Below, in pieces: positions 1 to 6,955 of a DNA stretch of 27,674 nt; position 1 is the first letter of the stretch; each line of letters begins with the position of its first letter. Position numbers and translations under genes: made by a program. The notes below the pieces were generated by a model. That model saw nothing but the letters and a program-made list of their open reading frames with translations, searched no databases and was not told the origin of the DNA. This DNA comes from JALYOC01 sp036675345 (GTDB lineage Bacteria; Myxococcota; Myxococcia; Myxococcales; Myxococcaceae), in contig JAKFFE010000028.1 of assembly GCA_036675345.1 (NCBI GenBank), forward strand, positions 1-27,674, given 5' to 3'.

Positions 1-166
1 GGCGCCGAGATAGGCGCAGGTCGCCAAACTCAGCTCCCGCGAACTCCTGCGAAGGGGGATGAACCATCCCTGTTTCCGATCACAGCCCCGTTCGGCGCGC
101 AAGAGATGTGCGGGATCACGAGATTTGGTTACGCATCTGCGAGCACCGTCGCGGCGTCCACCGCCA

Positions 167-228
167 CCGGCCCCTCAGCGGAGGCCCTCGTTGTGAGGAG
201 TGCGGAGGCCGCTCTTCGGCGGGGCCGG
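167..228. repeat. nested inverted repeat in gene-free DNA
   Basis: Three stems nest inside each other. The outer stem is CCGGCCCC (167-174) with GGGGCCGG (221-228), the middle one is AGCGG (177-181) with CCGCT (209-213), and the inner one is CCTC (186-189) with GAGG (195-198). The flanks (1-166 and 229-300) show no convincing gene on either strand. The structure could belong to a non-coding RNA or to the 3' end of a transcript entering from outside the window. High GC makes chance stems common, so confidence is modest. Confidence 0.4.
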
Positions 229-300
229 CAACCAGTCCACGCTGCGGAATCCCTCTCCTGCGCAACGGTGAATGAAGTTCGGGCACCGGGGATCATCGGC

Positions 301-410
301 GGCTGGGTTCAACACAACGGAGTGCCCCTGCGGTCACTCCGCTGCGAAAAGATCGCAGGGAAACCGCAGCGCAGTGCCCCGTGGGGCACTCCGTTGTGTT
401 GAGCCCGGTC
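301..410. repeat. long inverted repeat, 28-bp arms around a 54-bp centre
   Basis: The left arm (301-328) and right arm (383-410) are inverted copies. The inner 20 bp (309-328 against 383-402) match perfectly, including AACACAACGG and CCGTTGTGTT, and the outer 8 bp match apart from G-T wobbles. The 54-bp centre holds another inverted pair, CGCTGCG (340-346) and CGCAGCG (365-371). No open frame with gene-like composition covers it. It could be a MITE- or REP-like element, a cruciform, or a structured RNA. There is no T-tract, so a simple terminator is not supported. Confidence 0.6.
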
Positions 411-430
411 AGACCGTCAGGTGCGGGCCG

Positions 431-730
431 TTGCCCAGCCCATCAACCAGGGCCATAGCGCGGTCTCGGCGCTGTTGAATCCCAGTGGCGACCGTTGCCC
501 AGCCCATCAACCAGGGCCACAGCGCTGTCTCCGCGCTGTTGAATCCCCAGTGGCGACCGTTGCCCAGCCCATCAACCAGGGCCACCAGTGGCGACCGTGC
601 CCAGCCCATCATCCAGGTCCACAGTGCCGTCATCGCGCTGTTGAATCCCCAGTGGCGCCGTTGTCCAGCCCATCATCCAGGTCCACAGCGCTGTCTCCGC
701 GCGGCTGGAGACTGTTGAATCCCCAGTGGC
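431..730. repeat. five-copy tandem repeat, unit about 64 bp
   Basis: Units start at 431, 495, 560, 598 and 661, each beginning TTGCCCAGCCCATCA or a near copy and ending near TTGAATCCCCAGTGGC. Lengths are about 64, 65, 38, 63 and 70 bp. The third copy has lost its middle, and the fifth carries a short insertion near 703-711. Unit length is not a multiple of three, so reading frames shift between copies, which argues against coding. Each full unit has a possible 6-bp hairpin (CAGCGC, 7-nt loop, GCGCTG) that survives base changes as U-G or G-U pairs in copies 1 and 4. The array ends 20 bp before the acetyltransferase start. Confidence 0.8.
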
Positions 731-749
731 CGGACAGTAGGAGCGGGGA

Positions 750-1259
750 ATGGACATCCTCGTGCGCGAGGCCACGCTGGGGGATCTGGCCGCGCTGACA
801 GAGTTGACGCGCGTCACCTTCGCCGAGACCTTCACCCACTACCCCGAGGAAGAGCTGGCGGCGTACCTGGCCCAGCACTACTCGGCGGACCGCATCCGGC
901 ACGCGCTCTCGGTGCCCACCCGGAGGACCTGGCTGGCGGAGGGGGGAGGGGGGTTGCTGGGCTACGCGGTCGCCGGAGACGCGGACCTGCCCCACCCGGA
1001 GATCACCGAGCGAGCGGGACAGCTTCATCGCCTCTACCTTCGCCCTCCGGCCAAGGGGCTGGGGATCGGACGACGGCTGATGGACACCGCCCTGGACTGG
1101 CTGGCAAGCCAGGGCCGTGGCCCGGTGTATCTGGGCGTCTGGGAGAAGAACCTGAGGGCCCAGGACTTCTATCGCAGCTACGGCTTCCGGCGGGTCGGTG
1201 ACTATCAATACCCGGTGGGGAGCACCGTGGACCTGGAGTTCATCCTCCGTCGCGACTGA
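750..1259 (+). CDS. GNAT family N-acetyltransferase
   Basis: This is a predicted cytoplasmic acetyl-CoA-dependent N-acetyltransferase of 169 residues, a normal length for a single GNAT domain. The acetyl-CoA loop (motif A) is visible as GLGIGRRLM around residues 104-112, and the motif B region LGVWEKN...AQDFYRSYGF follows at about 129-149. The N-terminal helix motif (VREATLGDLAALTEL) is also typical. The LGVWEKN/FY/YGF signature resembles the PaiA-like group, whose characterised members acetylate polyamines, but the substrate here cannot be told from sequence. AGGAG at 739-743 lies 6 bp before the ATG and fixes the start. It is the first gene after the repeat array, so the array lies in its 5' flank. 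Confidence 0.9.
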   Translation: MDILVREATLGDLAALTELTRVTFAETFTHYPEEELAAYLAQHYSADRIRHALSVPTRRTWLAEGGGGLLGYAVAGDADLPHPEITERAGQLHRLYLRPPAKGLGIGRRLMDTALDWLASQGRGPVYLGVWEKNLRAQDFYRSYGFRRVGDYQYPVGSTVDLEFILRRD

Positions 1260-1477
1260 GCCCAGAGCCGGGTGGCCACCACCCGGGGCCAAGGACCCTC
1301 GAGGAGCCAGGGAGGGCGGTCCCCCGATCCGGATCTCCGGGTCGTTCAGAGGCGACAGCCCGACAGGCGGCCGAGCGAGCAAGCACTCTTCGCCAGTTGT
1401 CTTGTCGTCTGCAGATCAACCGCGACTGCGCTGCGTCCCAACGGTGGTTATCCGTGGACCGAAGGAGGAGGCGCGTC

Positions 1478-2698
1478 GTGAGGATCAGGCCAAGGTGGTG
1501 GGGGTTGCTGGCGGTGGTCGCACTGGGACCCGGCTGCATCACGGTGGTCGAGCGTCCCGACGGTCTCTACGAGCGGACCTACTCGCGTGAGGATCACCGC
1601 GAGATCCTCTCTCCGTACGGGGAGTGGATCTATCTGCCCGGCTACGGCCAGGTGTGGCGGCCCTACCGCTCCGAGGTGGGTGGAGACTTCATGCCCTACT
1701 CGTCCGGTGGCCGCTGGGTGTACACCGAGGTGGGCTGGGTGTTCGAGTCCGACTGGGAGTGGGGCTACGTGCCCTTCCACTACGGCAACTGGTTCTTCTC
1801 GCGGGGACACGGCTGGGTGTGGGTGCCCGGCTCGCGGTGGGCGCCGGCCTGGGTCTCCTGGCGGTATGGCGGCGGCTACGTGGGGTGGGCGCCTCTGCCT
1901 CCCTATGGGTACCCTTACGCCCACGGGTATGGGTATGGGTATGGCTACGACCGGTGGTGCTTCGTAGACAGCCGGTATCTGGATCACCGGGACGTCTACC
2001 GCTACCGGATCGATCCGGCCAAAGCCCGGGCGATCTTCCACGAGGCAACTCCGGTGGGCAACGTCCGGGGGCAGCCGGTGGGGCCCAATCCCAAGAGCCT
2101 GACCGCGGATGTGCAGCGGTGGAAGGACCGCGACTTCGCCGGCTTCGATCAGGGAGCCAAGCGCGGCGCCAAGGACAGCAGGGATCGCTGGTCGCCGCCT
2201 CCCGGGAAGGACTCTGTCCGCGGCCCGCCTCCCGACGACAAGGGACCCTCGACGCCGGACCGCTGGGTGCCATCAGACAAGGGACCTTCGGACCCGGACC
2301 GCTGGGTGCCGTCGGACAAGGGACCCTCGGACCCGGACGGATGGGTGCCGTCGGACAAGGGACCTTCGGACCCGGGCGGCTGGGTGCCGTCGGACAAGGG
2401 ACCCTCGGAGGCGCCGCCGCCGTCGGGCAAGGAGCGGTCGAACCTGGACCCGTGGGCTCCCTCTGACAAGGGACCGGCCTCCGACAGCGAGTGGGTGCCA
2501 CCCCGCCAGGGGCGGACCCCCGACGAGGACTGGATCCCGCCCAGCAAGGGCGCGGCGCGAGACAACGACGCGCCTGCTCCGCGCTATCAACCGCCGCCCT
2601 CCAAGGAGAGCCGGCCCGCCGCGCCCGTTCGCAGCGCTCCGGCGGGGGAGAAGGACAGCAGCTCGCCCAAGGGTCCCTCGGGGAAGGGCCGCCGCTGA
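1478..2698 (+). CDS. DUF6600-type lipoprotein with Ser/Pro-rich 13-residue repeats
   Basis: The function is unknown. I start it at GTG 1478 because AAGGAGGA (1462-1469) lies 8 bp upstream and the product (406 residues) then opens with a basic, hydrophobic signal ending in Cys-20 (ALGPGC), a plausible but non-canonical lipobox. Residues 40-170 are a run of aromatic/glycine motifs (PYGEWIYLPGYGQVWRP, GRWVYTEVGWVFESDWEWGY, HYGNWF, GWVWVPGSRWAPAWVSWRYGG, YVGWAPLPP) that characterise DUF6600/YXWGXW-type proteins. The C-terminal half is low complexity, with about four near-identical 13-residue units (WVPSDKGPSDPDR) and degenerate copies after them. It is probably an envelope-anchored protein with a flexible tail. 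An earlier start at 1397 lacks a ribosome site and a signal sequence. Confidence 0.8.
   Translation: MRIRPRWWGLLAVVALGPGCITVVERPDGLYERTYSREDHREILSPYGEWIYLPGYGQVWRPYRSEVGGDFMPYSSGGRWVYTEVGWVFESDWEWGYVPFHYGNWFFSRGHGWVWVPGSRWAPAWVSWRYGGGYVGWAPLPPYGYPYAHGYGYGYGYDRWCFVDSRYLDHRDVYRYRIDPAKARAIFHEATPVGNVRGQPVGPNPKSLTADVQRWKDRDFAGFDQGAKRGAKDSRDRWSPPPGKDSVRGPPPDDKGPSTPDRWVPSDKGPSDPDRWVPSDKGPSDPDGWVPSDKGPSDPGGWVPSDKGPSEAPPPSGKERSNLDPWAPSDKGPASDSEWVPPRQGRTPDEDWIPPSKGAARDNDAPAPRYQPPPSKESRPAAPVRSAPAGEKDSSSPKGPSGKGRR
2258..2408 (+). repeat. 39-bp tandem coding repeat (13 residues)
   Basis: Units at 2258-2296, 2297-2335, 2336-2374 and 2375-2408 are nearly identical at the DNA level, and the differences are mostly single bases. 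The period is a multiple of three, so copy-number change would keep the frame. The unit encodes DRWVPSDKGPSDP and variants. Degenerate copies continue to about 2550. Confidence 0.85.
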
Positions 2699-2777
2699 GG
2701 GGCGGGCCGGCACCGTCGGACAGCGCTCTCTTAAGATCTCGGGGGGAAGGGCCGCCGCTGAGGGGCGGGCCGGCACC
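2680..2777. repeat. 35-bp direct repeat spanning a stop codon
   Basis: A 35-bp block at 2680-2714, which contains the last codons and stop of the DUF6600 gene, is repeated exactly at 2743-2777, a 63-bp offset. The second copy is non-coding. It looks like a local duplication of the gene's 3' end. Confidence 0.75.
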
Positions 2778-2811
2778 ACCGGCCCCCCCGCGGTGCACCT
2801 CAATGGTAGCC

Positions 2812-2843
2812 CGGCACCGCCAGGGGCCCCCAGGGCGGTGCCG
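2812..2843. terminator. GC hairpin between convergent genes
   Basis: CGGCACCGCC (2812-2821) and GGCGGTGCCG (2834-2843) form a perfect 10-bp stem with a 12-nt loop. It lies between the stops of the converging DUF6600 (+) and PPOX (-) genes, so it could stop transcription from both sides. There is no T-tract. Confidence 0.5.
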
Positions 2844-2873
2844 CCGCCAAGTGATGCCGGTCGGCCCCTCCGC

Positions 2874-3371
2874 TCAGTGGAAATCTACCTGATGCTTCGT
2901 GGTCGGCTCGGTGCGCTCGTGGGTGACCAGTCGGCGCAGCGCGGTCAGCAGGACCTTGAGTCCGCCTGCGGCCGGGTTCATGTACTCCACGTGCTCCGGC
3001 TGGAACTTCACCAGCACCAGGTCTTCGCTGTCCGGCCCATCGGGGAACCAGATCTTCCAGTCCGGCCGCCACATCGAGTGGATCAGCTGCCGGTCCCGGA
3101 TCACCTCCGCGTGCCCGGAGAGTGAGACGTAGCTGGCGGAGCGCTCGCTGGAGTGCATCGCCACCGCGCAGTGCGAATCGGTCTGCAGGTCGCGGATCTT
3201 CTCGCTGTCCAGCGAGGTGCAGAACCACAGCCCCTCCCCGGGCGCCTGATGCTGCAGCGCCATCGGCCGGGCGCGGTAGTGACCGTCCGGTCCGCGCGTC
3301 ACCAGCATCGCGGTCTTGAACTCCTCGATCAGCTTCTTCAGCTCGTCCTGCTCGGCGCGGGTGTCTGCCAT
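2874..3371 (-). CDS. pyridoxamine 5'-phosphate oxidase-fold protein (general stress type)
   Basis: This is a 165-residue protein of the FMN-binding split-barrel (PPOX) fold, closest in style to the general stress protein 26/YdaG group. Visible signs are the N-terminal helix and first strand (LKKLIEEFKTAMLVTRGPDG), the RARPMALQHQ strand, the LWFCTSLDSEKIRDL segment and the YVSLSGHAEVIRD strand. Family members bind FMN or related cofactors and are linked to redox or stress responses; the exact reaction is not known. The start is ATG 3371, with GGAAGGGAG about 8 nt upstream. The frame stays open further upstream, but that part is the shadow of the peptidase gene. It follows that peptidase on the same strand after a 167-bp gap, so co-transcription is uncertain. 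Confidence 0.85.
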   Translation of the reverse strand: MADTRAEQDELKKLIEEFKTAMLVTRGPDGHYRARPMALQHQAPGEGLWFCTSLDSEKIRDLQTDSHCAVAMHSSERSASYVSLSGHAEVIRDRQLIHSMWRPDWKIWFPDGPDSEDLVLVKFQPEHVEYMNPAAGGLKVLLTALRRLVTHERTEPTTKHQVDFH

Positions 3372-3538
3372 CGCGTGATCTCCCTTCCGGAGAAGGTAGG
3401 GAGTGCGAACGAGAGGCGCGGCCAGCACGCTCGCCTGGCGGGAGAGCGGGCACGGTCGCGGACTGGCAACGAAGCAACGGGTCGCGCAGCACCCCGTGGC
3501 CAGGTCGGAGGACCCGTGCCGGCGGGTGCCGCTGCCCG

Positions 3539-4945
3539 CTACCTGGCGTACAGGTCGATCACCTTCTCGATGGCGCGCGAGCACACCTGACAGAACGGGA
3601 CCTGGTTCCGGGAGAACATGATGCAGTCCACCTGGGGCCGGTAGTACCCCTGGGACTCGTACATCGCCCCTTCGAAGGCGCCGACCTGGCCCCGGAACTT
3701 CTCCTGGGCGAAGAGCGCGGTCTCCTTCTTCTGCTGCTGGACGAACAGGGCGTCCATCTCCTTCTCCGGCCGGTTCTCGCTGCGGATCTTCTTCCGCTGG
3801 ACCAGGTACTCGGCGCTGGCCGCCTCGAAGGCCGCCTTCCCCCACGGGGTGGGGACCGGGGTGCCCTCCGCCACCAGGTCCTTCCACTTGAGCTGCTTGG
3901 GGTCCAGCAGCGCGGTCACGTTCTCCTCCCAGGGCTCGAGGCGGTCGGTGGCGGGCGCGTAGGCGGTCTCGGAGGTGAAGTACTCGTCGGCCAGGCCGGC
4001 GAAGTGGTGACCGAACTCGTGGATGAACAGGTAGGGCGACCACAGGCTGTCCGCGGCCACGGTGCTGTAGAGATTGAAGATCCCGCCGCCGCCATAGGTG
4101 TGGGTGTTGGTGAGGATCACGATGAACTCGTAGGGGGCGAAGGCGGCCACGTCGCGCAGGGCGCGGTTCTCGAAGGTGAGGATGTAGCGCTCGGAGCCAA
4201 ACGCGTCGTAGGTGGCGCCGATCCGCGACCGGCGGTGGACGCCGGTGGAGGGCCGGGACACCCCGGGCTGATCCGAGGCCGGGGAGATCCCGTAGACGTT
4301 GAAGTCGCTCTTCCGCTCCTTGAAGGGCGAGTACGCGAACAGCTCCCGGGTCAGCCGGCGCGCGTCCTTCTCGAACTTGGCGCGCTGCTGGGCGGTGTAC
4401 CCATCCCCCAGGATCAGCAGATCCACCTTCTTGGCCGGGGTCCCCCCCTGGTGGAGCTTGAGCACCTTGCCCGGGGACGGCGGAGACGACGGATCCACGA
4501 ACATGTCCGAGGGGTCGATCTCCGCCTTCCACACCTCCTGGAAGCCGCCCCGCTCGCCCCGCTTCTGCATGGAGAGGATCACCTTCGCGGTGGGCGCCGG
4601 GAACCGGGCCGACTCGTGGAAGGTGCGCCGCAGCGTCTTGGCCTCGGCGGTGGTCTCCCACTCCCCGTAGATGGAGGCGAAGCCGCGGGAGTACACGACC
4701 TTCCCGCTCTGGGCGTCCTTCACCTCGAAGCGGTACTTGCCGTAGCCGCTGTCGTCCACGGCGCGGTCCGGGTTGCCCGGCCAGGGCAGCGGCTCCAGCA
4801 CCACCCGGTCCAGGCTGAAGGTCTCCTCGGTGGCGGTACCGGCGTGGAAGTAGTCCACCCGCATCGTCTTCGGAGCAGGAGCAGGAGCGGCGGGAGCGGC
4901 GGCCAGCGAGGTGGCCAGCAACGCAAACAAGAGGGGCGGGATCAT
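3539..4945 (-). CDS. M64 (IgA peptidase-like) family zinc metallopeptidase, secreted
   Basis: This is a 468-residue exported metallopeptidase of MEROPS family M64, founded on the Clostridium ramosum IgA peptidase. Residues 1-20 form a signal peptide (LLFALLATSLAAAPA). The N-terminal domain (about 25-150) precedes the catalytic domain, which starts with KVDLLILGDGYTAQQ. The zinc site HEFGHHFAGLADEY is near residues 308-321, with HExxH supplying two histidines and the catalytic Glu. NTHTYGGGGIFN just before it is a conserved family stretch. The C-terminus has CxxC and another Cys that may form disulfides. The ATG at 4945 has AGGA about 9 nt upstream. The real substrate is unknown, and IgA is only the founding member's target. 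It is divergent from the zinc-ribbon gene at 5019. Confidence 0.92.
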   Translation of the reverse strand: MIPPLLFALLATSLAAAPAAPAPAPKTMRVDYFHAGTATEETFSLDRVVLEPLPWPGNPDRAVDDSGYGKYRFEVKDAQSGKVVYSRGFASIYGEWETTAEAKTLRRTFHESARFPAPTAKVILSMQKRGERGGFQEVWKAEIDPSDMFVDPSSPPSPGKVLKLHQGGTPAKKVDLLILGDGYTAQQRAKFEKDARRLTRELFAYSPFKERKSDFNVYGISPASDQPGVSRPSTGVHRRSRIGATYDAFGSERYILTFENRALRDVAAFAPYEFIVILTNTHTYGGGGIFNLYSTVAADSLWSPYLFIHEFGHHFAGLADEYFTSETAYAPATDRLEPWEENVTALLDPKQLKWKDLVAEGTPVPTPWGKAAFEAASAEYLVQRKKIRSENRPEKEMDALFVQQQKKETALFAQEKFRGQVGAFEGAMYESQGYYRPQVDCIMFSRNQVPFCQVCSRAIEKVIDLYAR

Positions 4946-5018
4946 CCGCCCATCCTAGGTGCGCCTTTCGGCGAGTTGTACTGGCCGGGCGAGCCGTGCT
5001 TCGGCCATTCTCACGCCA

Positions 5019-5489
5019 ATGCAGGTCTTTTGCCCCAACTGCGGACAGGCGAACGAGACCCGGAGCGACGGCGGCCGGGTGATGTGCACCGCCTGCACCA
5101 CCGTCTTCGACGCGCCTTCCCCTCCGGCCTCTCGGATCCCGCCGCCGCCTCCTCCTCCTCCGGCTCCTTCACGCGAGCAGGACCGGCCCCTCCCTCCGCC
5201 GCCGCCGATGGGAGCCGCACCCCTGGAGCCCTGGGCGCAACCGGCGCCGGCCGGTTCCGCGCGGACCTACAGCACCCTCTCGGTGGCGTCGCTGGTGTGC
5301 GGGGTCCTGTGCTGCTTCCCGTTCGTCACCTCCGCGCTGGCGGTGGTGCTGGGCTACCTGGGATTGCAGGAGGTGGGGCGCAACCCGGCCCTGAAGGGAC
5401 GGGAGCTGGCGGTGGCGGGGATGATCCTCGGAGGGCTGGGAATGCTCTCCTGGGTCTTCAACCTGCTGACCGCGTTCGTCTCCGACTGA
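5019..5489 (+). CDS. zinc-ribbon, proline-rich, DUF4190 membrane protein
   Basis: This is a small membrane protein of 156 residues from ATG 5019. Residues 5-26 form a zinc ribbon (CPNC...CTAC). Residues 33-80 are a proline-rich linker with runs of PPPPPPPP. The C-terminal 70 residues are a DUF4190-like domain with two hydrophobic segments (about 85-112 and 128-152) and an intervening GLQEVGRNPALKGRELAVAG loop, which is diagnostic of the family. The role is unknown; such proteins are common in actinobacteria and myxobacteria. A longer frame from 4959 adds Arg/Ser-rich residues that do not fit the fold, so I took the start next to the zinc ribbon, although no clear ribosome site precedes it. 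Confidence 0.85.
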   Translation: MQVFCPNCGQANETRSDGGRVMCTACTTVFDAPSPPASRIPPPPPPPPAPSREQDRPLPPPPPMGAAPLEPWAQPAPAGSARTYSTLSVASLVCGVLCCFPFVTSALAVVLGYLGLQEVGRNPALKGRELAVAGMILGGLGMLSWVFNLLTAFVSD

Positions 5490-5506
5490 GTGACCGGGGA
5501 CCGCGG

Positions 5507-6862
5507 TCAGGCCAGGGGCAGCGCCACGGTGAAGGTGGCCCCCGCGCCCGGCTGACTCTGGACCCGGATCGAACCACCGTGGGCCTCGACCAGCTGGTGG
5601 GTGATCCACAGCCCCAGGCCCAGCCCGCCGAAGTGGTCGGCGGAGACCGCCCGCTCGAAGCGCTGGAAGATGCGGGCCTGGGCCGCAGGGTCGATTCCAA
5701 TTCCGTGATCGGTGACTGACAGCAGGACCGAATCGGCCAGGCCGCGGGTCACCGAGAGGGCCACCGGTTGGCCTGCGCCGTACTTGAGCGCGTTGGCAAG
5801 CAGGTTGGTGACCACCTGCTCCAGCCGGAGCCGATCCCAGGAGCCGGAGATCGGCTCGGGGGCGAAGAGGGTGACCTGGCAGCGCGCGCGAGCGCCACCG
5901 TCGGCGAAGCGGGCCACCACCTCGTTCACCAGCGAGCCCAGCTCGAAGCGCTCGCGGTGCAGCGGGATCTTCTCCCCGGAGAGCCGCGAGACATCCAGCA
6001 ATTGCTCGGCCAGTCCGGTGAGCCGGGTGGCCTGGCGGCGGGTGCGGGAGACCTGCTGGCTCAGCTCCGGATCATTTCGCGAGGCGGCGGTCCGCTCCAG
6101 CCGCTGGATCAGCAGGCCCAGCGCTGTCAGGGGGGTGCGCAGCTCGTGACCGGCGATGGCCACGAAGTCGTCTCGCAGCCGCAGCGCCTCGGTCAGCCGC
6201 GCCTCCACCCCCTTGCGCCGTTCGATCTCATGCTCCAGGGCCTGGGCCCGCTGCTGCAGTTGGGAGATCTCCCGCCGGCGGTGCTCCTCGGTCTGCAGTC
6301 GGGAGAACTCCTCGGTGGGTACCACGTGGGTGTGGGCGGTGCAGACCTCCAGAAAGCCGTCCCCGTCCGCGCCCGCGGGGAAGTTCCGCATCGCGTAGGC
6401 GCACAGCAGCCGGAACTCCCACTCCTTGGCCAGGCCGTTCCACAGGTGCTCCAGGGCGATCGCCGCGGTGGAGTTCCCCTCCGCCCACAGCAGGTCCACC
6501 ATCTCGCCGTAGGCGGAGATCGGCCCCCTCTCGCTCGCCTGCTCCAGGAGCGGGCGGACGGCAGTCTGGAAGCGAACCGGGTCCGGTTGCCCGTCCACCA
6601 TGAAGGTGGAGAGCAGCTGCCGGGCGTCGACCTGCAGCAGCAGGCCCGCCGTCTCCGCGGAGGGTCGGCAGCGGGAGAGCGCAGCCCCGAAGGACTCCAG
6701 GTGCTCCGCGGTGGCGATCCACACCAGGCTGTTCCCCTGCAGGAGCGCGTCGCCCGAGTAGCGGCCCACCACGTCGGCGAGGAAGGCGTCGTCCTCGTAG
6801 AACTGCACGACGTGTGTGCCCGCCTGCGCCTCAGCGTCCAGCCATGCGTGCGCGAAATCCAT
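5507..6862 (-). CDS. MEDS-domain sensor histidine kinase
   Basis: This is a soluble histidine kinase of 451 residues. Residues 1-160 match the MEDS sensory domain (THVVQFYEDDAFLADVVGRY...; LLQGNSLVWIATAEHLESF), known from DcmR-type regulators and thought to bind small hydrophobic ligands. A coiled coil (about 180-225) leads to the HisKA domain with its phospho-acceptor in HELRTPL (near residue 236). The HATPase domain shows the N box (NLLANALKYG, about 350), G1 (DHGIGID), an F-box-like FQRFER and G2 (GGLGLGLWI). No membrane segment is present. No response regulator is adjacent, so it is an orphan kinase. The preferred start is ATG 6862; a TTG two codons earlier is possible and neither has a good ribosome site. 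It lies 93 bp downstream of the ligase gene on the same strand. Confidence 0.92.
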   Translation of the reverse strand: MDFAHAWLDAEAQAGTHVVQFYEDDAFLADVVGRYSGDALLQGNSLVWIATAEHLESFGAALSRCRPSAETAGLLLQVDARQLLSTFMVDGQPDPVRFQTAVRPLLEQASERGPISAYGEMVDLLWAEGNSTAAIALEHLWNGLAKEWEFRLLCAYAMRNFPAGADGDGFLEVCTAHTHVVPTEEFSRLQTEEHRRREISQLQQRAQALEHEIERRKGVEARLTEALRLRDDFVAIAGHELRTPLTALGLLIQRLERTAASRNDPELSQQVSRTRRQATRLTGLAEQLLDVSRLSGEKIPLHRERFELGSLVNEVVARFADGGARARCQVTLFAPEPISGSWDRLRLEQVVTNLLANALKYGAGQPVALSVTRGLADSVLLSVTDHGIGIDPAAQARIFQRFERAVSADHFGGLGLGLWITHQLVEAHGGSIRVQSQPGAGATFTVALPLA

Positions 6863-6955
6863 GGCCAATGGTACAGGCAGCGGCCTGGATAACTTCCCCC
6901 CCTGATCCGCGGTACGGGTCGGCCGGCGACAGACGCTGGGCGGGGCGTGGACCGG

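Noticed and set aside
431..730. CRISPR array
   Set aside because: Units are similar along their whole length, with no constant repeat alternating with variable spacers, and no cas genes are present.
3372..4661. N-terminal extension of the PPOX-fold protein
   Set aside because: It is out of frame with, and fully inside, the M64 peptidase gene. The PPOX domain starts at its own ATG with a ribosome site.
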